64,000 nucleotides of DNA from Gracilibacillus ureilyticus (GCF_900111195.1 NZ_FOGL01000004.1:1-64000), one strand, 5' to 3'; counted from the first letter of the stretch, positions 42,778 through 54,131 are shown. Notes: generated from the sequence alone by a model not told the origin. Made by a program: numbers and translations.

Positions 42778-43941
42778 TTAGTTAGCGTTATTTTCTTTTA
42801 ATGTAACCATCCAGTCTTCAAGGAACGCATCTGACTCGCCCCAGCCTTCGATAACATTCGCTAATGTTTGCATGTTTACTTCTTCACCTGAAGCATTTAG
42901 TTCTTCCTGAGAAATCAATGTTGCTTCTAAAGAATATTCCTGTGGAGTTTCTTCGCCTGCAAGTTTTTTCGCAAGTAAACGAACGTTAACTGCACCAATT
43001 AATGTTGGATCAACTGCTGCCGTATATTTCCAAGGGCTTCCTTCTTCCTGCATTAACTGAAGATCTGCGTTGGATACATCGATACCATAGATATCAATTT
43101 CTTCACGTCCTGCTTCCATTAGTGCACGTGTCGCACCTGTAGCAAATGCATCCCATGTAGCAAAGATGGCATCCATTTCTCCTTCCGGATATTTGTTCAA
43201 CCATGCAGCTACCGCATTTTGTGTATCAACAGTTGTATTATCTGTCGCTACACCAAATCGTTCTAATTCTTCAATACCAGGGTTTTCCTCTGTTACTTGT
43301 GTATAGATGTTATTTCTTCTCACCATTGGCGGGAAACCGTCTACCCAAAGGTAACCGATATTCGCTTCAGCTTCATGTTCTTCCACTAGCTTATCTAATA
43401 CTAATGTAGCTAATGCTTCATCATCCTGTGATGTTAGTGTTACTCCTTCGATTTCTTTTAAATCTGCAATCGAATCAAATGTAACTACTTCAATACCTGC
43501 ATCTCTTGCTGCCTGTACTAAATCAGCAGTAGCTGCATCATCACCATGTGAGATAACTAATCCGTCATACTTCTGATCAATTGCTTGCTGAATAGTGTCA
43601 TGGAATTTCGCAGTATCTCCATTTGCGGAGAAAGTTTCAACTTCCATCCCTAAAGCAGTTGCTTCCTGTTGCGCTCCTGCAAGGTATTGTGCTGTGTGAT
43701 CATCACCGCCAATTTTGCGGACAACCATTATTTTTAATGGTTCCTGCTGGAATGCTTCTGGTAATCCTTCTAAACTAGCAGACCCTTCAGCAGAAGCATC
43801 GCTTTCTTCTGTTTCTGTACTTTCTGTGTCTGCTTCATCCGTACTGCCGGATGTTGACTCTTCGTTGCCGCTACCGCATGCTGCTAAAAATAACACTAAA
43901 AATGCTGCAAATAATAGCGCAAAAAGTTTTGAACTTTTCAT
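42778..43941 (-). CDS. Sugar-binding lipoprotein of the ribose-type importer
   Basis: 387 residues. The signal peptide MKSSKLFALLFAAFLVLFLA ends at lipobox AAC (Cys22), followed by an acidic Ser/Glu/Asp linker. Mature type-I periplasmic-binding fold: AGAQQEATALGMEVETFSAN, HDTIQQAIDQKYDGLVISHG, IDIYGIDVSNADLQLMQEEG. It resembles RbsB/ALS-type proteins; the ligand is unknown, but context points to a 5-modified ribose. It lies 114 bp after metY. Confidence 0.9.
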   Translation of the reverse strand: MKSSKLFALLFAAFLVLFLAACGSGNEESTSGSTDEADTESTETEESDASAEGSASLEGLPEAFQQEPLKIMVVRKIGGDDHTAQYLAGAQQEATALGMEVETFSANGDTAKFHDTIQQAIDQKYDGLVISHGDDAATADLVQAARDAGIEVVTFDSIADLKEIEGVTLTSQDDEALATLVLDKLVEEHEAEANIGYLWVDGFPPMVRRNNIYTQVTEENPGIEELERFGVATDNTTVDTQNAVAAWLNKYPEGEMDAIFATWDAFATGATRALMEAGREEIDIYGIDVSNADLQLMQEEGSPWKYTAAVDPTLIGAVNVRLLAKKLAGEETPQEYSLEATLISQEELNASGEEVNMQTLANVIEGWGESDAFLEDWMVTLKENNAN

Positions 43942-44055
43942 CTGTTTTTCCCCCTGTAAGATTATATTGTGATAAACGTACCCGATCTTCTATATATAAA
44001 CGGCACGGTGTATCTGAAAGGTATTTCTTTAAAAATAATTTGGAGCTCTTGATGA

Positions 44056-45462
<1,407 letters not shown>

Positions 45463-45482
45463 TCAACTAATTGACTAAAAAC

Positions 45483-45513
45483 ATCATACCATAAAATTTC
45501 AGAATTTTGTCGA
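45483..45513 (-). promoter_or_regulatory. Putative promoter of the metY-BMC operon
   Basis: The minus strand reads TCGACA (45513-45508), 19 nt, TATGAT (45488-45483), with TG one base before the -10 (extended -10). It lies about 40 bp before metY. The -35 is weak and overlaps the CodY-like motif. Confidence 0.55.
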
Positions 45514-45515
45514 AA
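45497..45515. promoter_or_regulatory. CodY-like operator upstream of metY
   Basis: TTTCAGAATTTTGTCGAAA on the plus strand, identical in all 19 bases to the motif at 29398-29416 read on the minus strand. AAATTTCAGAATTTT matches 12 of 15 CodY consensus positions. It covers the putative -35/spacer, so it fits a repressor site. Confidence 0.55.
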
Positions 45516-45632
45516 TTTTTCATACGATTTTATAGACATATTTTGTCATCAGGAAATCGAATTACTGATCCATTTTATATGGAAATTTTCTTTCCCTGCT
45601 CATTCGAAAATTCTTTCAACAAATCAGAACAT

Positions 45633-46388
45633 TTACCCAATGATAAGGCGTACCGCTCCGATTGCCGCAAAAACCAGTACGAGGATCTGGAATAAGCGTT
45701 GTGGCATCACCTTTAACACTTTCACTCCTATTACTGCTCCTATTAATATGGCAGGAATTAACCATAAGTTAAATGTAATAGACTCTAATGTGATGATTCC
45801 AAGTGAAATATAGAATGGTACTTTAATTAAATTCACAAATAAGAAAAACCATGCCCCTGTACCGACAAATTCTTTCTTGGGAAGTCCTTTGACAAGGAAG
45901 TAAATGGCCATAACCCCACCGGCAGCATTACCAATCATTGTGGCGAAACCAGCTAATGCTCCCATCACAAATGTGAAAAATCTCGACTCTGGCAGCATTT
46001 GATTGAATTTCTCTCCAAGGCGGTCTCTGCTAATATGTAATAAGATTAATACAAGAATAAGTATACCTATCATTGGTTTCAACTGTTCACTTGTCACGAA
46101 ACTCAATACAGCATAACCGGCTAATATTCCCGCTAAAACAGATGGGACAAGCGAAAATAAATACTTCCAGACAACATTTTTCCGGTAATATGTTACGGCA
46201 AAAATATCCCCGGCTATTAATAATGGAAGTAAGATTCCGACAGATTCTCTGGCAGGGAAAATGATCATGAAAATGGTGACAACAAGTATCCCCATACTTG
46301 CTACGCCTGCTTTCGAGAATCCGATTAACATCGCAGAAAAGACGATGACCACCCACTCCAATAATGTTAAATCAAACAAATTACACAC
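45633..46388 (-). CDS. TauE/SafE family permease
   Basis: 251 residues, about 8 hydrophobic segments: VIVFSAMLIGFSKAGVASMG, AGFATMIGNAAGGVMAIYFL and FLVKGLPKKEFVGTGAWFFL. The family exports or imports small organic and sulfur-containing anions such as sulfite, sulfonates or sulfoacetate. It stands on the same strand upstream of metY but about 190 bp away with a promoter between, so it is a neighbour rather than a clear operon member. Confidence 0.85.
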   Translation of the reverse strand: MCNLFDLTLLEWVVIVFSAMLIGFSKAGVASMGILVVTIFMIIFPARESVGILLPLLIAGDIFAVTYYRKNVVWKYLFSLVPSVLAGILAGYAVLSFVTSEQLKPMIGILILVLILLHISRDRLGEKFNQMLPESRFFTFVMGALAGFATMIGNAAGGVMAIYFLVKGLPKKEFVGTGAWFFLFVNLIKVPFYISLGIITLESITFNLWLIPAILIGAVIGVKVLKVMPQRLFQILVLVFAAIGAVRLIIG

Positions 46389-46402
46389 ATCCTTTCAATC
46401 TA

Positions 46403-47314
46403 TTAGACTATTATGTTGACAATCAGCCATATTAAAATAAAGCTTATCATCATCGTCATATTAGAAACAGTGCCGACTAGGCGCTGGTTATATCCGAAAA
46501 GGATCGAATACGGCAGTACTGACATGGATGTCGGCAAAATAAAGCCAACTAATAATGTGAAACGGAACATCTCATCAACCGGCAGAAAATAATAACAGAC
46601 GAAACCTAATACTAAGCCAATTCCATATCTTGTCGCTAAAAAAGTTGTAATCAATTTTCCGTACCCTTTTGCAAATGAAAAGTTCAGATATAAACCTAGC
46701 AGTAATAAAGATAACGGCATATTCGCCATGGAGATGACACTGGAAACATCGACAATGATGGACGGTACTGTAAAATTAAATATACTGATCAAACACATAA
46801 TTAAATAGGTTTGTAATGGAATCGATTTTGCTAATTTATAAATTATCCCTCTTGCTTCTACTACCCCTGTATTTTCTGAATAGATTCCTGCAATAATATA
46901 ACTGAGACCAAATACAATAAAGGCATTTCCCACATCAAACATTCCAAAATATTTCAGTCCTTCGAATCCCCACATTCCTTCAACAAGCGGATACGCGAAA
47001 AGCCCGATGTTCAAACCGGGCACCATCATACTGAACATCCCGCGGTCCTGTCTTGTTTGTTTTCTAAAAATAAATAATGCAAGAAACCCCATCATAATGC
47101 CATAAAAAAAGGAAATGAGAATGAGATAAAAAAGAGAAGATGTGAAAGCGACATCACTAAATGTCACTATAATCAGACACGGTAATGTAAGGTTGAAGAT
47201 AATTCTTGCAATCCCCTCTCCATCTTCTTCTTTTACAATGTTTGATTTTTTCAATAAAAAACCGATCGCGATAATAAAAATAGAAATAATAAATTGTTCA
47301 TTAAATTCACTCAT
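46403..47314 (-). CDS. AEC (auxin efflux carrier-like) family permease
   Basis: 303 residues, about 10 hydrophobic segments, with ARIIFNLTLPCLIIVTFSDV and MVPGLNIGLFAYPLVEGMWG characteristic of the AEC/malonate-malate transporter family, and the C-terminal SMSVLPYSILFGYNQRLVGT. The substrate is probably an organic anion and is not predictable. It lies 14 bp upstream of the TauE gene, so the two form an operon. Confidence 0.85.
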   Translation of the reverse strand: MSEFNEQFIISIFIIAIGFLLKKSNIVKEEDGEGIARIIFNLTLPCLIIVTFSDVAFTSSLFYLILISFFYGIMMGFLALFIFRKQTRQDRGMFSMMVPGLNIGLFAYPLVEGMWGFEGLKYFGMFDVGNAFIVFGLSYIIAGIYSENTGVVEARGIIYKLAKSIPLQTYLIMCLISIFNFTVPSIIVDVSSVISMANMPLSLLLLGLYLNFSFAKGYGKLITTFLATRYGIGLVLGFVCYYFLPVDEMFRFTLLVGFILPTSMSVLPYSILFGYNQRLVGTVSNMTMMISFILIWLIVNIIV

Positions 47315-47602
47315 ATGCTGCTCCTTTTCTTTGGTTCGCTAACTTGCTTGCTTACGAAACCTTTCGAAGTATGTTGAATTGTGAAAAAATCTACTTATTT
47401 ACTATAGCATATTGCAACAGTAAACAGACAGAATGTGATACCCTTATTTTTGACAGGGCATAGTATAAGTTGTACGATGTTAATGGTTGAATTTGGTATA
47501 TAGTGAGACTGAAAAGAGTGGTTAGCTGTGTGATAAATGCAGCCATTATTTCATTATATAAAATGGCCTGTTACTACATAAAATTTTTAGCATTGGAGGG
47601 GT
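47315..47602. other. Divergent intergenic region, AEC operon / lipM
   Basis: About 290 bp without a gene. It holds the lipM promoter and the CAAAGAAAAGGAGCAG leader of the AEC gene. Confidence 0.4.
47450..47478 (+). promoter_or_regulatory. SigA promoter of lipM-lipA
   Basis: TTGACA (47450-47455), 17 nt, TACGAT (47473-47478), about 120 bp before lipM. Confidence 0.75.
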
Positions 47603-48460
47603 GTGGCGAATGACGTAATAAACGGCAATCGCCTAATATCAATGACAGAAACCTGGTATTTTATTGATACAGGCAAGTCACTGCCTGCCTTTAATATGGC
47701 TGTAGATGAATGTCTGTTAAATTGGCACAGTAAAGGGGAAATTCCGCCAATTATTCGCTTTTATGAATGGGAACCGGCAGGGATGTCTGTCGGGTATTTT
47801 CAAAAGACTAAAAACAAAATTGATTTAGATGCATTGAAAAATCAGAATATTCCGTTAGTAAGGAGACTTACTGGCGGAAGAGCCGTTCTGCATGATCAGG
47901 AACTGACATATAGTGTTATTGTTTCAGAAAATCATCCAGATATGCCGAAATCGGTTAAAGATGCCTACCGCGTTATCTCTAAAGGATTACTGGAAGGATT
48001 TAAGCTTCTTAATATTGAAGCATCCTTTTCGATCCCTGAGGGTAAACTGGAAACAACACAATCTGCTGTTTGCTTTGAGGAACCTTCCTGGTATGAATTA
48101 GTGATTGAAGGAAAAAAGGCTGCCGGAAGTGCACAAACCCGGCAAAAGGGAGTCATTTTACAACATGGTTCGATTCCAATCACTATTGATAATAACAAAC
48201 TGTATGACCTATTCCTTTATCCAAATGAAAGGGTCAAAGAACGGGCAAAAAACGCCTTCAAAGACAAAGCAGTTTCTATTCAGGATGTGGCAACAGAAAA
48301 AGTATCGGTTGAAAAAGCAAGAACTGCTTTTCGGCAAGGATTTGCAAAGGGTTTGGATATTGAGTTAACTAGCTATGAGTTCAATGAAGCACAGCTTCGT
48401 GAAATTGAAGAGCTAATGTATAGCAAATATATGAATGATTCCTGGAATTTATCTAGATAG
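47603..48460 (+). CDS. lipM: Octanoyltransferase LipM (lipoate/biotin ligase fold)
   Basis: 285 residues. It transfers octanoate from acyl-carrier protein to GcvH, the first step of lipoate synthesis in Bacillus. Seen are [40 protein letters not shown], the catalytic Cys in [20 protein letters not shown] and [19 protein letters not shown]. The GTG at 47603 has GGAGGGG upstream; the ATG at 47642 (TETWYF) matches B. subtilis length but lacks a ribosome binding site. lipA follows 11 bp later, an unusual but sensible pairing. Confidence 0.93.
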   Translation: MANDVINGNRLISMTETWYFIDTGKSLPAFNMAVDECLLNWHSKGEIPPIIRFYEWEPAGMSVGYFQKTKNKIDLDALKNQNIPLVRRLTGGRAVLHDQELTYSVIVSENHPDMPKSVKDAYRVISKGLLEGFKLLNIEASFSIPEGKLETTQSAVCFEEPSWYELVIEGKKAAGSAQTRQKGVILQHGSIPITIDNNKLYDLFLYPNERVKERAKNAFKDKAVSIQDVATEKVSVEKARTAFRQGFAKGLDIELTSYEFNEAQLREIEELMYSKYMNDSWNLSR

Positions 48461-48471
48461 GAGCGATACAA

Positions 48472-49419
48472 ATGGCAAAAAACGAAGAATATTTACGAAA
48501 ACCGGAATGGCTAAAGATTAAAATTAATACGAACAAATCTTATAATCGCTTAAAACATTTGATGCGTGATAAGAGGTTAAACACAGTCTGTGAGGAAGCA
48601 AAATGTCCTAATATTCATGAATGCTGGAGTGAACGTCAGACAGCTACATTTATGATTCTTGGTGATACGTGTACGAGAGGATGCCGTTTCTGTGCAGTAA
48701 AAACAGGTCTTCCGAACGAACTTGACTGGGGAGAACCGAAACGCGTTGCGGAATCCGTGGAGATCATGGGATTGAAACACGTTGTAGTAACTGCTGTTGC
48801 TCGCGATGACTTAAAGGATGGCGGTGCTGCAGTTTTCGCTGAGACAGTTCGACAAATCCGTGATCGTGTGCCGGGCTGCTCGATTGAGATATTACCTTCT
48901 GACATGAAAGGTGACTATGAAAGCTTACATACATTAATGGACAGTAAACCGGACATTTTTAATCATAATATCGAAACAGTAAGAAGACTAACGAAAAGAG
49001 TTCGTGCGATAGCTATGTATGACCGGTCACTGGAATTGTTGCGCCGGGTGAAAGAAATTGCTCCAGACACTCCAACAAAATCCAGTATTATGGTCGGTTT
49101 AGGAGAAACAAAAGAAGAAATTATCGAGACAATGGATGATCTGCGGGCAAACAATGTAGATATTATGACAATCGGCCAGTATTTACAGCCAACAAAAAAG
49201 CACTTAAAAGTAGAACGGTACTACCATCCTGATGAGTTTAAAGAATTGAAGGAGATTGCTTTCTCGAAAGGCTTTAAACATTGCGAAGCTGGCCCGCTTG
49301 TTCGTTCTTCCTATCATGCTGATGAACAGGTTAATCAAACTGCTGCACAACGCCGTTTAAACTATGTCAAAGGGTATGAGGAAACAAGTGGAGAAAAACT
49401 GACCAAACTCACATTTTAA
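48472..49419 (+). CDS. lipA: Lipoyl synthase
   Basis: 315 residues, radical SAM enzyme inserting two sulfurs into octanoyl-protein. The auxiliary cluster cysteines lie in [19 protein letters not shown] (C-x4-C-x5-C) and the radical-SAM CxxxCxxC in [36 protein letters not shown] and [20 protein letters not shown] are also typical. Like other radical SAM enzymes it releases 5'-deoxyadenosine, the possible upstream source of 5-deoxyribose for the BMC system. Confidence 0.97.
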   Translation: MAKNEEYLRKPEWLKIKINTNKSYNRLKHLMRDKRLNTVCEEAKCPNIHECWSERQTATFMILGDTCTRGCRFCAVKTGLPNELDWGEPKRVAESVEIMGLKHVVVTAVARDDLKDGGAAVFAETVRQIRDRVPGCSIEILPSDMKGDYESLHTLMDSKPDIFNHNIETVRRLTKRVRAIAMYDRSLELLRRVKEIAPDTPTKSSIMVGLGETKEEIIETMDDLRANNVDIMTIGQYLQPTKKHLKVERYYHPDEFKELKEIAFSKGFKHCEAGPLVRSSYHADEQVNQTAAQRRLNYVKGYEETSGEKLTKLTF

Positions 49420-49450
49420 TTAAAGTAATTGAAAGCAGAGGAGTATACCA

Positions 49451-50242
49451 ATGGCAAAATATAAAGTCCTGTTTCTGGATATTGATGGAACCATTTTGCG
49501 TGAAGACCATACGATTGAGGAATCTACGAAAATTGCAGTAAGTCAGGCAAAAGCACAAGGGATTGAAGTTTTCCTTGCAACAGGTAGACCATTACATGAA
49601 ATAAGCAATATAGCGGAACAGCTTGACATTACCTCTTTCATTGGATATAACGGCGCATATGCTCTTTACCAGGATAACGTAATTGTAAATGAACCTATGC
49701 CTGCAGAAATGATTGAACAATATCTCCAGACGGCTGATGAGAATCAACACGAAATGATACTATACACTAAACAGTTAAATTTATTAACAACAACAGAAGC
49801 TGAATCTGTTCAACAGTTTATTAAATATTTTGCTTTACAAGATGTTAAGCTATATGGCAATGAATATGTTAATGATATCCTCGGTATTACCATAATGAAT
49901 GTGGAACCGGATCAGCCATCACTTTATCACTTTCAAAATGAAGATATCTATTTATCGCAAGTAAATGTAGCCGGTCTGGAGCACTGTTATGATGTAATTC
50001 GTGAAAATGTTAATAAAGGAATTGCCACCCGAAAAATCCTGGAAAAGCTGAATATCTCTCCAGATGAGGCGATTGCATTTGGTGATGGAATGAATGATAA
50101 GCAGATGCTTTCATATGTCGGAAACAGCTTCGCGATGGGCAATGCAACCCCGGAATTATTGAAATATGCCAGATATCAGACAACCACTGTGGAAGATTCA
50201 GGCATCTATAATGGACTAAAGACATTAGGAATTATTAAGTGA
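49451..50242 (+). CDS. HAD-superfamily phosphatase, Cof type
   Basis: 263 residues. Motif I LFLDIDGTILREDH, motif II FLATGRPLHE, the K of motif III in NKGIATRKILEKL, and motif IV IAFGDGMNDKQMLSYVG. The C2B-type cap domain lies in the middle. Members dephosphorylate sugar phosphates, FMN or PLP. The substrate is not predictable. It lies 31 bp after lipA, probably in the same transcript. Confidence 0.9.
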   Translation: MAKYKVLFLDIDGTILREDHTIEESTKIAVSQAKAQGIEVFLATGRPLHEISNIAEQLDITSFIGYNGAYALYQDNVIVNEPMPAEMIEQYLQTADENQHEMILYTKQLNLLTTTEAESVQQFIKYFALQDVKLYGNEYVNDILGITIMNVEPDQPSLYHFQNEDIYLSQVNVAGLEHCYDVIRENVNKGIATRKILEKLNISPDEAIAFGDGMNDKQMLSYVGNSFAMGNATPELLKYARYQTTTVEDSGIYNGLKTLGIIK

Positions 50243-50603
50243 GACTTACCAGATGATTATCCTGATTGAAAAAAAATAGCAAAGTAAGGACCAGGTTTAC
50301 TTCCTGGTTTTTACTTTGCCTGGAGTGAAAGCACACACCTTAAATGGATTGGGGAGCAACTAGCATCATACATATAAGCTGAAAAAAAGTGGACTAATTA
50401 ATCTACTTACATGTAACAACTAGGTGTTATCTACACTATAACAAAGCAGATAATATCCTGCCTCCTACTTTGTTATATAATCTTACATTGTTTTTCCCAG
50501 TCAAAGAAACCGCCCATTTTTTAAAAATATGGTCATTTACCCTAACCGATTGGACGAATAAACATACATTAATTAGTGAAAACAATGAAGGAGGTTGATG
50601 TTT
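50243..50603. other. Intergenic region before yjcZ
   Basis: About 360 bp without a long gene. It contains an inverted repeat at 50278-50319 (arms around AGCAAAGTAA and TTACTTTGCC plus ACCAGG/CCTGGT), with an A/T run so that it works best as a terminator on the minus strand but also follows the HAD gene, and then the SigK-like promoter of yjcZ. Confidence 0.5.
50545..50571 (+). promoter_or_regulatory. SigK-like promoter of yjcZ
   Basis: AC (50545-50546), 16 nt, CATACATTA (50563-50571), matching the SigK pattern AC-N16-CATANNNTA. It lies about 33 bp before the yjcZ start. Confidence 0.6.
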
Positions 50604-50747
50604 GTGAGCTACTACGGATGCAATCCATGTGGAGGGTACGGAAGCGGTTATGGTGGTTATCCTTCCGGCGGTTATGGCGGAGGATTTGCTTTAATCGTTG
50701 TGCTTTTCATCTTATTAATTATTGTTGGTGCTTCATTCTACTACTAA
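50604..50747 (+). CDS. YjcZ/SscA-type sporulation miniprotein
   Basis: 47 residues from the GTG at 50604 (GGAGG 10 nt upstream). A glycine/tyrosine-rich N-terminal half with two Cys ([20 protein letters not shown]) is followed by one hydrophobic helix, [20 protein letters not shown]. This is the hallmark of the YjcZ family, to which the spore assembly protein SscA belongs. It would be a mother-cell membrane or coat-associated miniprotein. Confidence 0.88.
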   Translation: MSYYGCNPCGGYGSGYGGYPSGGYGGGFALIVVLFILLIIVGASFYY

Positions 50748-50776
50748 TTATACAAAAGTATAGCAGGATAAAATCA

Positions 50777-50811
50777 AATCGGGTGCAGCTTACACCCGAT
50801 TCTTTTTTTAT
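50777..50811 (+). terminator. Terminator after yjcZ
   Basis: AATCGGGTG pairs with CACCCGATT, followed by CTTTTTTT. The stem also faces the end of the GH127 gene on the other strand. Confidence 0.85.
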
Positions 50812-50827
50812 TTACAGTAATATAGGA

Positions 50828-53098
50828 TTATATTTTACTTTCATTTACTATTCGTATTTCATAAACTCCACCGGCTATTTTCCCTTCTTCTGCCTGGAAT
50901 CTAATTTGTACGGTTTCTTTATCCCCAATAAGATGTGGCGGTATCGGATAACTTTCACTAAACAGTTGACCCGGTTTGTTATTATTTAATGTCTGGTCAG
51001 CAATCTTTACTCCCTCTACCAAAATAGAAAACTCTCTTTCCATCCATTTCCCATCAGTATGCATTGGCAAGTCACCGCCAAAATAAGTAACATGCAAATA
51101 CATATCTTTTGTCCGGTCCACTTTCATTTCATAACTGAAAAATCCGCCATCACGGGCATCCCTGTAACCACTGTGAACAACATTCAGGTAACCGGAAGTG
51201 GACTTTTCTGTTTTCATCTGATGGTCAACTTCAGGTTGTTGTTCATGTGGTGTCACCACATCAACAGTAACATGCTGGAGACGGTCCCTTAATTCTTTTT
51301 CTTCATCAACAAAATTCTCATAGCTTTCTTCGTCCATAATATTCCAGTAAATCGTATACCGTTCATGGTGGATGTCATAAAATGGCTTTAAACTTAGCTC
51401 CTGATTACCTGGCTGCCCAACTGCTTTCGTTTGGAAAATTAAAGTATCTGTGTCTTTTAATGAAATCCAGTCGCCTGGATCCTGATCATTTGTTACAATT
51501 GCAGGTACTTCAATTAAAGGGTGATTATTCAATGCCTGATGATCTTCTAAAATATCCGTTTCCGGGAAGTTTTCTCTTCCTAATGCCCCTGCAAGTACGA
51601 CCGGCCCATACATAATTACTTGCTTCTTCGCATCATCTTTCGCTACATACTTATGAAGGTTCATTGGTGTCGTAATGCTCAATTTGTCACCGTTATTCCA
51701 TTTGCCTTCAAGCTGGATATATCCGTTTTTCTCTTTGTATTCAATTTTTCTGCCATCATGTTCGATAACTATATCTCCTGCTAACCAGTATGGCTTTCTA
51801 ATCCACAGTGTGATATTTTCATCCATTTTGTCCAGTGTCAGCAAGGTCTGATCATGATTAGGAAAGTTTGTGTCCTGTTGAATCGCTACAGAGTCTGTTT
51901 CATACTTGGAAGCGATAAATAAGTTGACATAAACCTGATTATCCTTTTGACAGAAGATGCCCCTGTTATATCTAGCAGGATTTTCCATACCTGTTCCTGT
52001 ACAGCACCAGAAAGAATGATCTCTTGAGTTATACACTTTAAAGTGTCCGGGCTCTGAGGAGACAAAGTATGTTTTCATGCCTGATTCCGGATCCTGAGAT
52101 GCCAGAATGTGATTATACAATGCCCTTTCGAAGAAATCATAGTATTTCCCTTCCTGTGACCAGTCAAAAATAATCTCCGTTAATTTTAACATGTTATATG
52201 TGTTACAAGTCTCTGTTGTTAATATACCGAGTTCTTCTGCCTCTTCAGGTCCGAAATGCTCACGGATACTGTTTCCTCCAATCGCATATGTGCGATGCTC
52301 TACGACCTGATGCCAGAAAAACTCTGCAATGTTCTTATATTTCTCTTTTCCTGTTATATTAAATAATTTGGCTGCACCAATTACTTTAGGAATCTGTGTA
52401 TTCGCATGTTTTCCTTCCAAATCATCTTTTCCATTTGCGAGCGGTTCAAGAATGTCTTCATGATAAAATCTTTCTGCTAGTTCTAAATATCTTTCGTCTT
52501 TTGTGATTGTATATAAATCCGCAAAAGCTTCATTCATTCCGCCATGCTCACATATTAACATTTTCTGAAATTGTTCATGGGTCAGGTTTTTCAATCCATT
52601 GTAAGCCCAGTCAGCCATATTTCTCACAATTTTCAGAGCTTTATTATCGCCTGTTAATTGATAGATATCTATTAATCCGGCATAAATCTTATGGATAGAA
52701 TACCAGGGAACCCAGGAACCAGCAAGGCTGAAATGCTCCACTTCAAAATCCCCTGAAAACACTTTATCAAAGCAAGCTCGGGAAAATCCGCTTAAATATC
52801 CTTTTCCATCAAGTGACTGTACATACTCTAATTCTGCCAGAGCATAATTAAGTTTATCTTTTAATCTCTCATCATATGTTACACTGTACATTTGAGCTGC
52901 AGCCGACAGCCAGTGCCCAATGGAATGTCCAGCAATGGGTGTCTTCTCCCAGCCGCCATATCTTTCATTTTTCGGTTGGTGATTAACGGCTTCATAACAC
53001 GGTGCAATCAATCTGTCGACATTCAAGTACAGCAGATATTCTTTTCCTTTTTCCTGTGATTGTTGGAACAAGCCTTCTTTTAATATGATATTTTCCAA
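50828..53098 (-). CDS. GH127 family glycosidase (beta-L-arabinofuranosidase type)
   Basis: About 756 residues, no signal peptide, so cytosolic. The (alpha/alpha)6 barrel has GHWLSAAAQMYSVTYDERLK, AGSWVPWYSIHKIYAGLIDI and LICEHGGMNEAFADLY. The zinc/nucleophile cysteine cluster of HypBA1-type enzymes is visible: Glu and Cys in TTETCNTYNMLKLTEI and the CC pair in SFWCCTGTGMENPARY. The TTG at 53098 is favoured by GGAGG upstream; the frame to 53164 enters the regulator's promoter. It is divergent from an AraC-type regulator, its likely controller. Confidence 0.9.
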   Translation of the reverse strand: MENIILKEGLFQQSQEKGKEYLLYLNVDRLIAPCYEAVNHQPKNERYGGWEKTPIAGHSIGHWLSAAAQMYSVTYDERLKDKLNYALAELEYVQSLDGKGYLSGFSRACFDKVFSGDFEVEHFSLAGSWVPWYSIHKIYAGLIDIYQLTGDNKALKIVRNMADWAYNGLKNLTHEQFQKMLICEHGGMNEAFADLYTITKDERYLELAERFYHEDILEPLANGKDDLEGKHANTQIPKVIGAAKLFNITGKEKYKNIAEFFWHQVVEHRTYAIGGNSIREHFGPEEAEELGILTTETCNTYNMLKLTEIIFDWSQEGKYYDFFERALYNHILASQDPESGMKTYFVSSEPGHFKVYNSRDHSFWCCTGTGMENPARYNRGIFCQKDNQVYVNLFIASKYETDSVAIQQDTNFPNHDQTLLTLDKMDENITLWIRKPYWLAGDIVIEHDGRKIEYKEKNGYIQLEGKWNNGDKLSITTPMNLHKYVAKDDAKKQVIMYGPVVLAGALGRENFPETDILEDHQALNNHPLIEVPAIVTNDQDPGDWISLKDTDTLIFQTKAVGQPGNQELSLKPFYDIHHERYTIYWNIMDEESYENFVDEEKELRDRLQHVTVDVVTPHEQQPEVDHQMKTEKSTSGYLNVVHSGYRDARDGGFFSYEMKVDRTKDMYLHVTYFGGDLPMHTDGKWMEREFSILVEGVKIADQTLNNNKPGQLFSESYPIPPHLIGDKETVQIRFQAEEGKIAGGVYEIRIVNESKI

Positions 53099-53232
53099 TT
53101 GCACTACCTCCAATAATGGTAACTGTCCTCTTTCATTATGAAGGTTGAAAAGTAAAAAGTACATTTCATATTATCAGAATACCTATCTTTTTTTTGGATA
53201 TTTAAGTATGATAGACTTGAGGAGGAATGAAC

Positions 53233-54096
53233 ATGGCACATCGTATAGAAATTACAGCAAATTCTTTATCATTAATTCAGGAAATTGGTTTTATCAAGGA
53301 TGAGAATGGCGTTTTTTCACATCCAAACCGGATAATGCCTGAATTAAATGTATTTATTTATGTTGTGAGCGGCCGCCTGAAAGTAATCGAAGAAGGAGAA
53401 CTCTATGATTTAAGGAAAGGGTCCTATCTTTTTCTTAGTAAAAATAAACATCACTGGGGTGAGGAACTGTACGAGCGGGGTTCCGAATGGTTTTATATCC
53501 ATTTTTATTCGGAAAATACCGATAATGAACAAAAAGAATTTTCTCCATACCGGCATACATCCATTATCCCTAAAAAACTTTACCATTCCAACATTATTCT
53601 GCCGAAGACAGGAAAAACTGAGCAGATTACATACACTGAATCAAAATTGTCAAAACTGCTGGAAACATTTGAATCATCGCACCCTTTTCGTCCAATATAT
53701 GCGAGCATGGGGGCATATGAACTTTTTTTAGACTTGTATATGGAAAGAATGAAAGACTCGTATTCAACAACCAACCGGACGGTTACGAAGATGATAGAAT
53801 TATTTCATAAAAATAAAGGGATGAAGCTGGACAGCAGGAAAATTGAAAAGGAAATGGGCATGAGTTACTCTTATTTATCTTCCCTTTTTAAAAAGCATAC
53901 AGGTAAAAGTATCACACAATATCAAAATGAAATCCTGATTGAACATGCTATTCAGCTGTTCAAAAACCAGCAGTACAATGTTTCCGAGGTTAGTGATTCT
54001 CTGGGATTTTCCAACCCTTTTTATTTCAGCCGTGTTTTTAAGAAAGTTATCGGTGTCGCTCCAACTACATATCTGGAACAAATCTACCGAAAATAA
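53233..54096 (+). CDS. AraC-family transcriptional regulator
   Basis: About 287 residues. The N-terminal cupin-like sensor (VFIYVVSGRLKVIEEGELYD) is followed by a C-terminal double HTH: SRKIEKEMGMSYSYLSSLFK, then VSEVSDSLGFSNPFYFSRVF with KKVIGVAPTTYLEQI. It probably senses an arabinose-containing sugar and activates the divergent GH127 gene. The ATG at 53233 has GAGGAGG at good spacing; 53227 is too close. Confidence 0.9.
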   Translation: MAHRIEITANSLSLIQEIGFIKDENGVFSHPNRIMPELNVFIYVVSGRLKVIEEGELYDLRKGSYLFLSKNKHHWGEELYERGSEWFYIHFYSENTDNEQKEFSPYRHTSIIPKKLYHSNIILPKTGKTEQITYTESKLSKLLETFESSHPFRPIYASMGAYELFLDLYMERMKDSYSTTNRTVTKMIELFHKNKGMKLDSRKIEKEMGMSYSYLSSLFKKHTGKSITQYQNEILIEHAIQLFKNQQYNVSEVSDSLGFSNPFYFSRVFKKVIGVAPTTYLEQIYRK

Positions 54097-54130
54097 GAAA
54101 CTGCCCGAACGAAGTCTCGGACAGTTTCTT
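54095..54130. terminator. Bidirectional terminator araC-type gene / bioY
   Basis: AAGAAACTG-CCGA and TCGG-CAGTTTCTT form a long stem between convergent genes, with A and T runs in the arms. Confidence 0.8.
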
Positions 54131-54131
54131 A

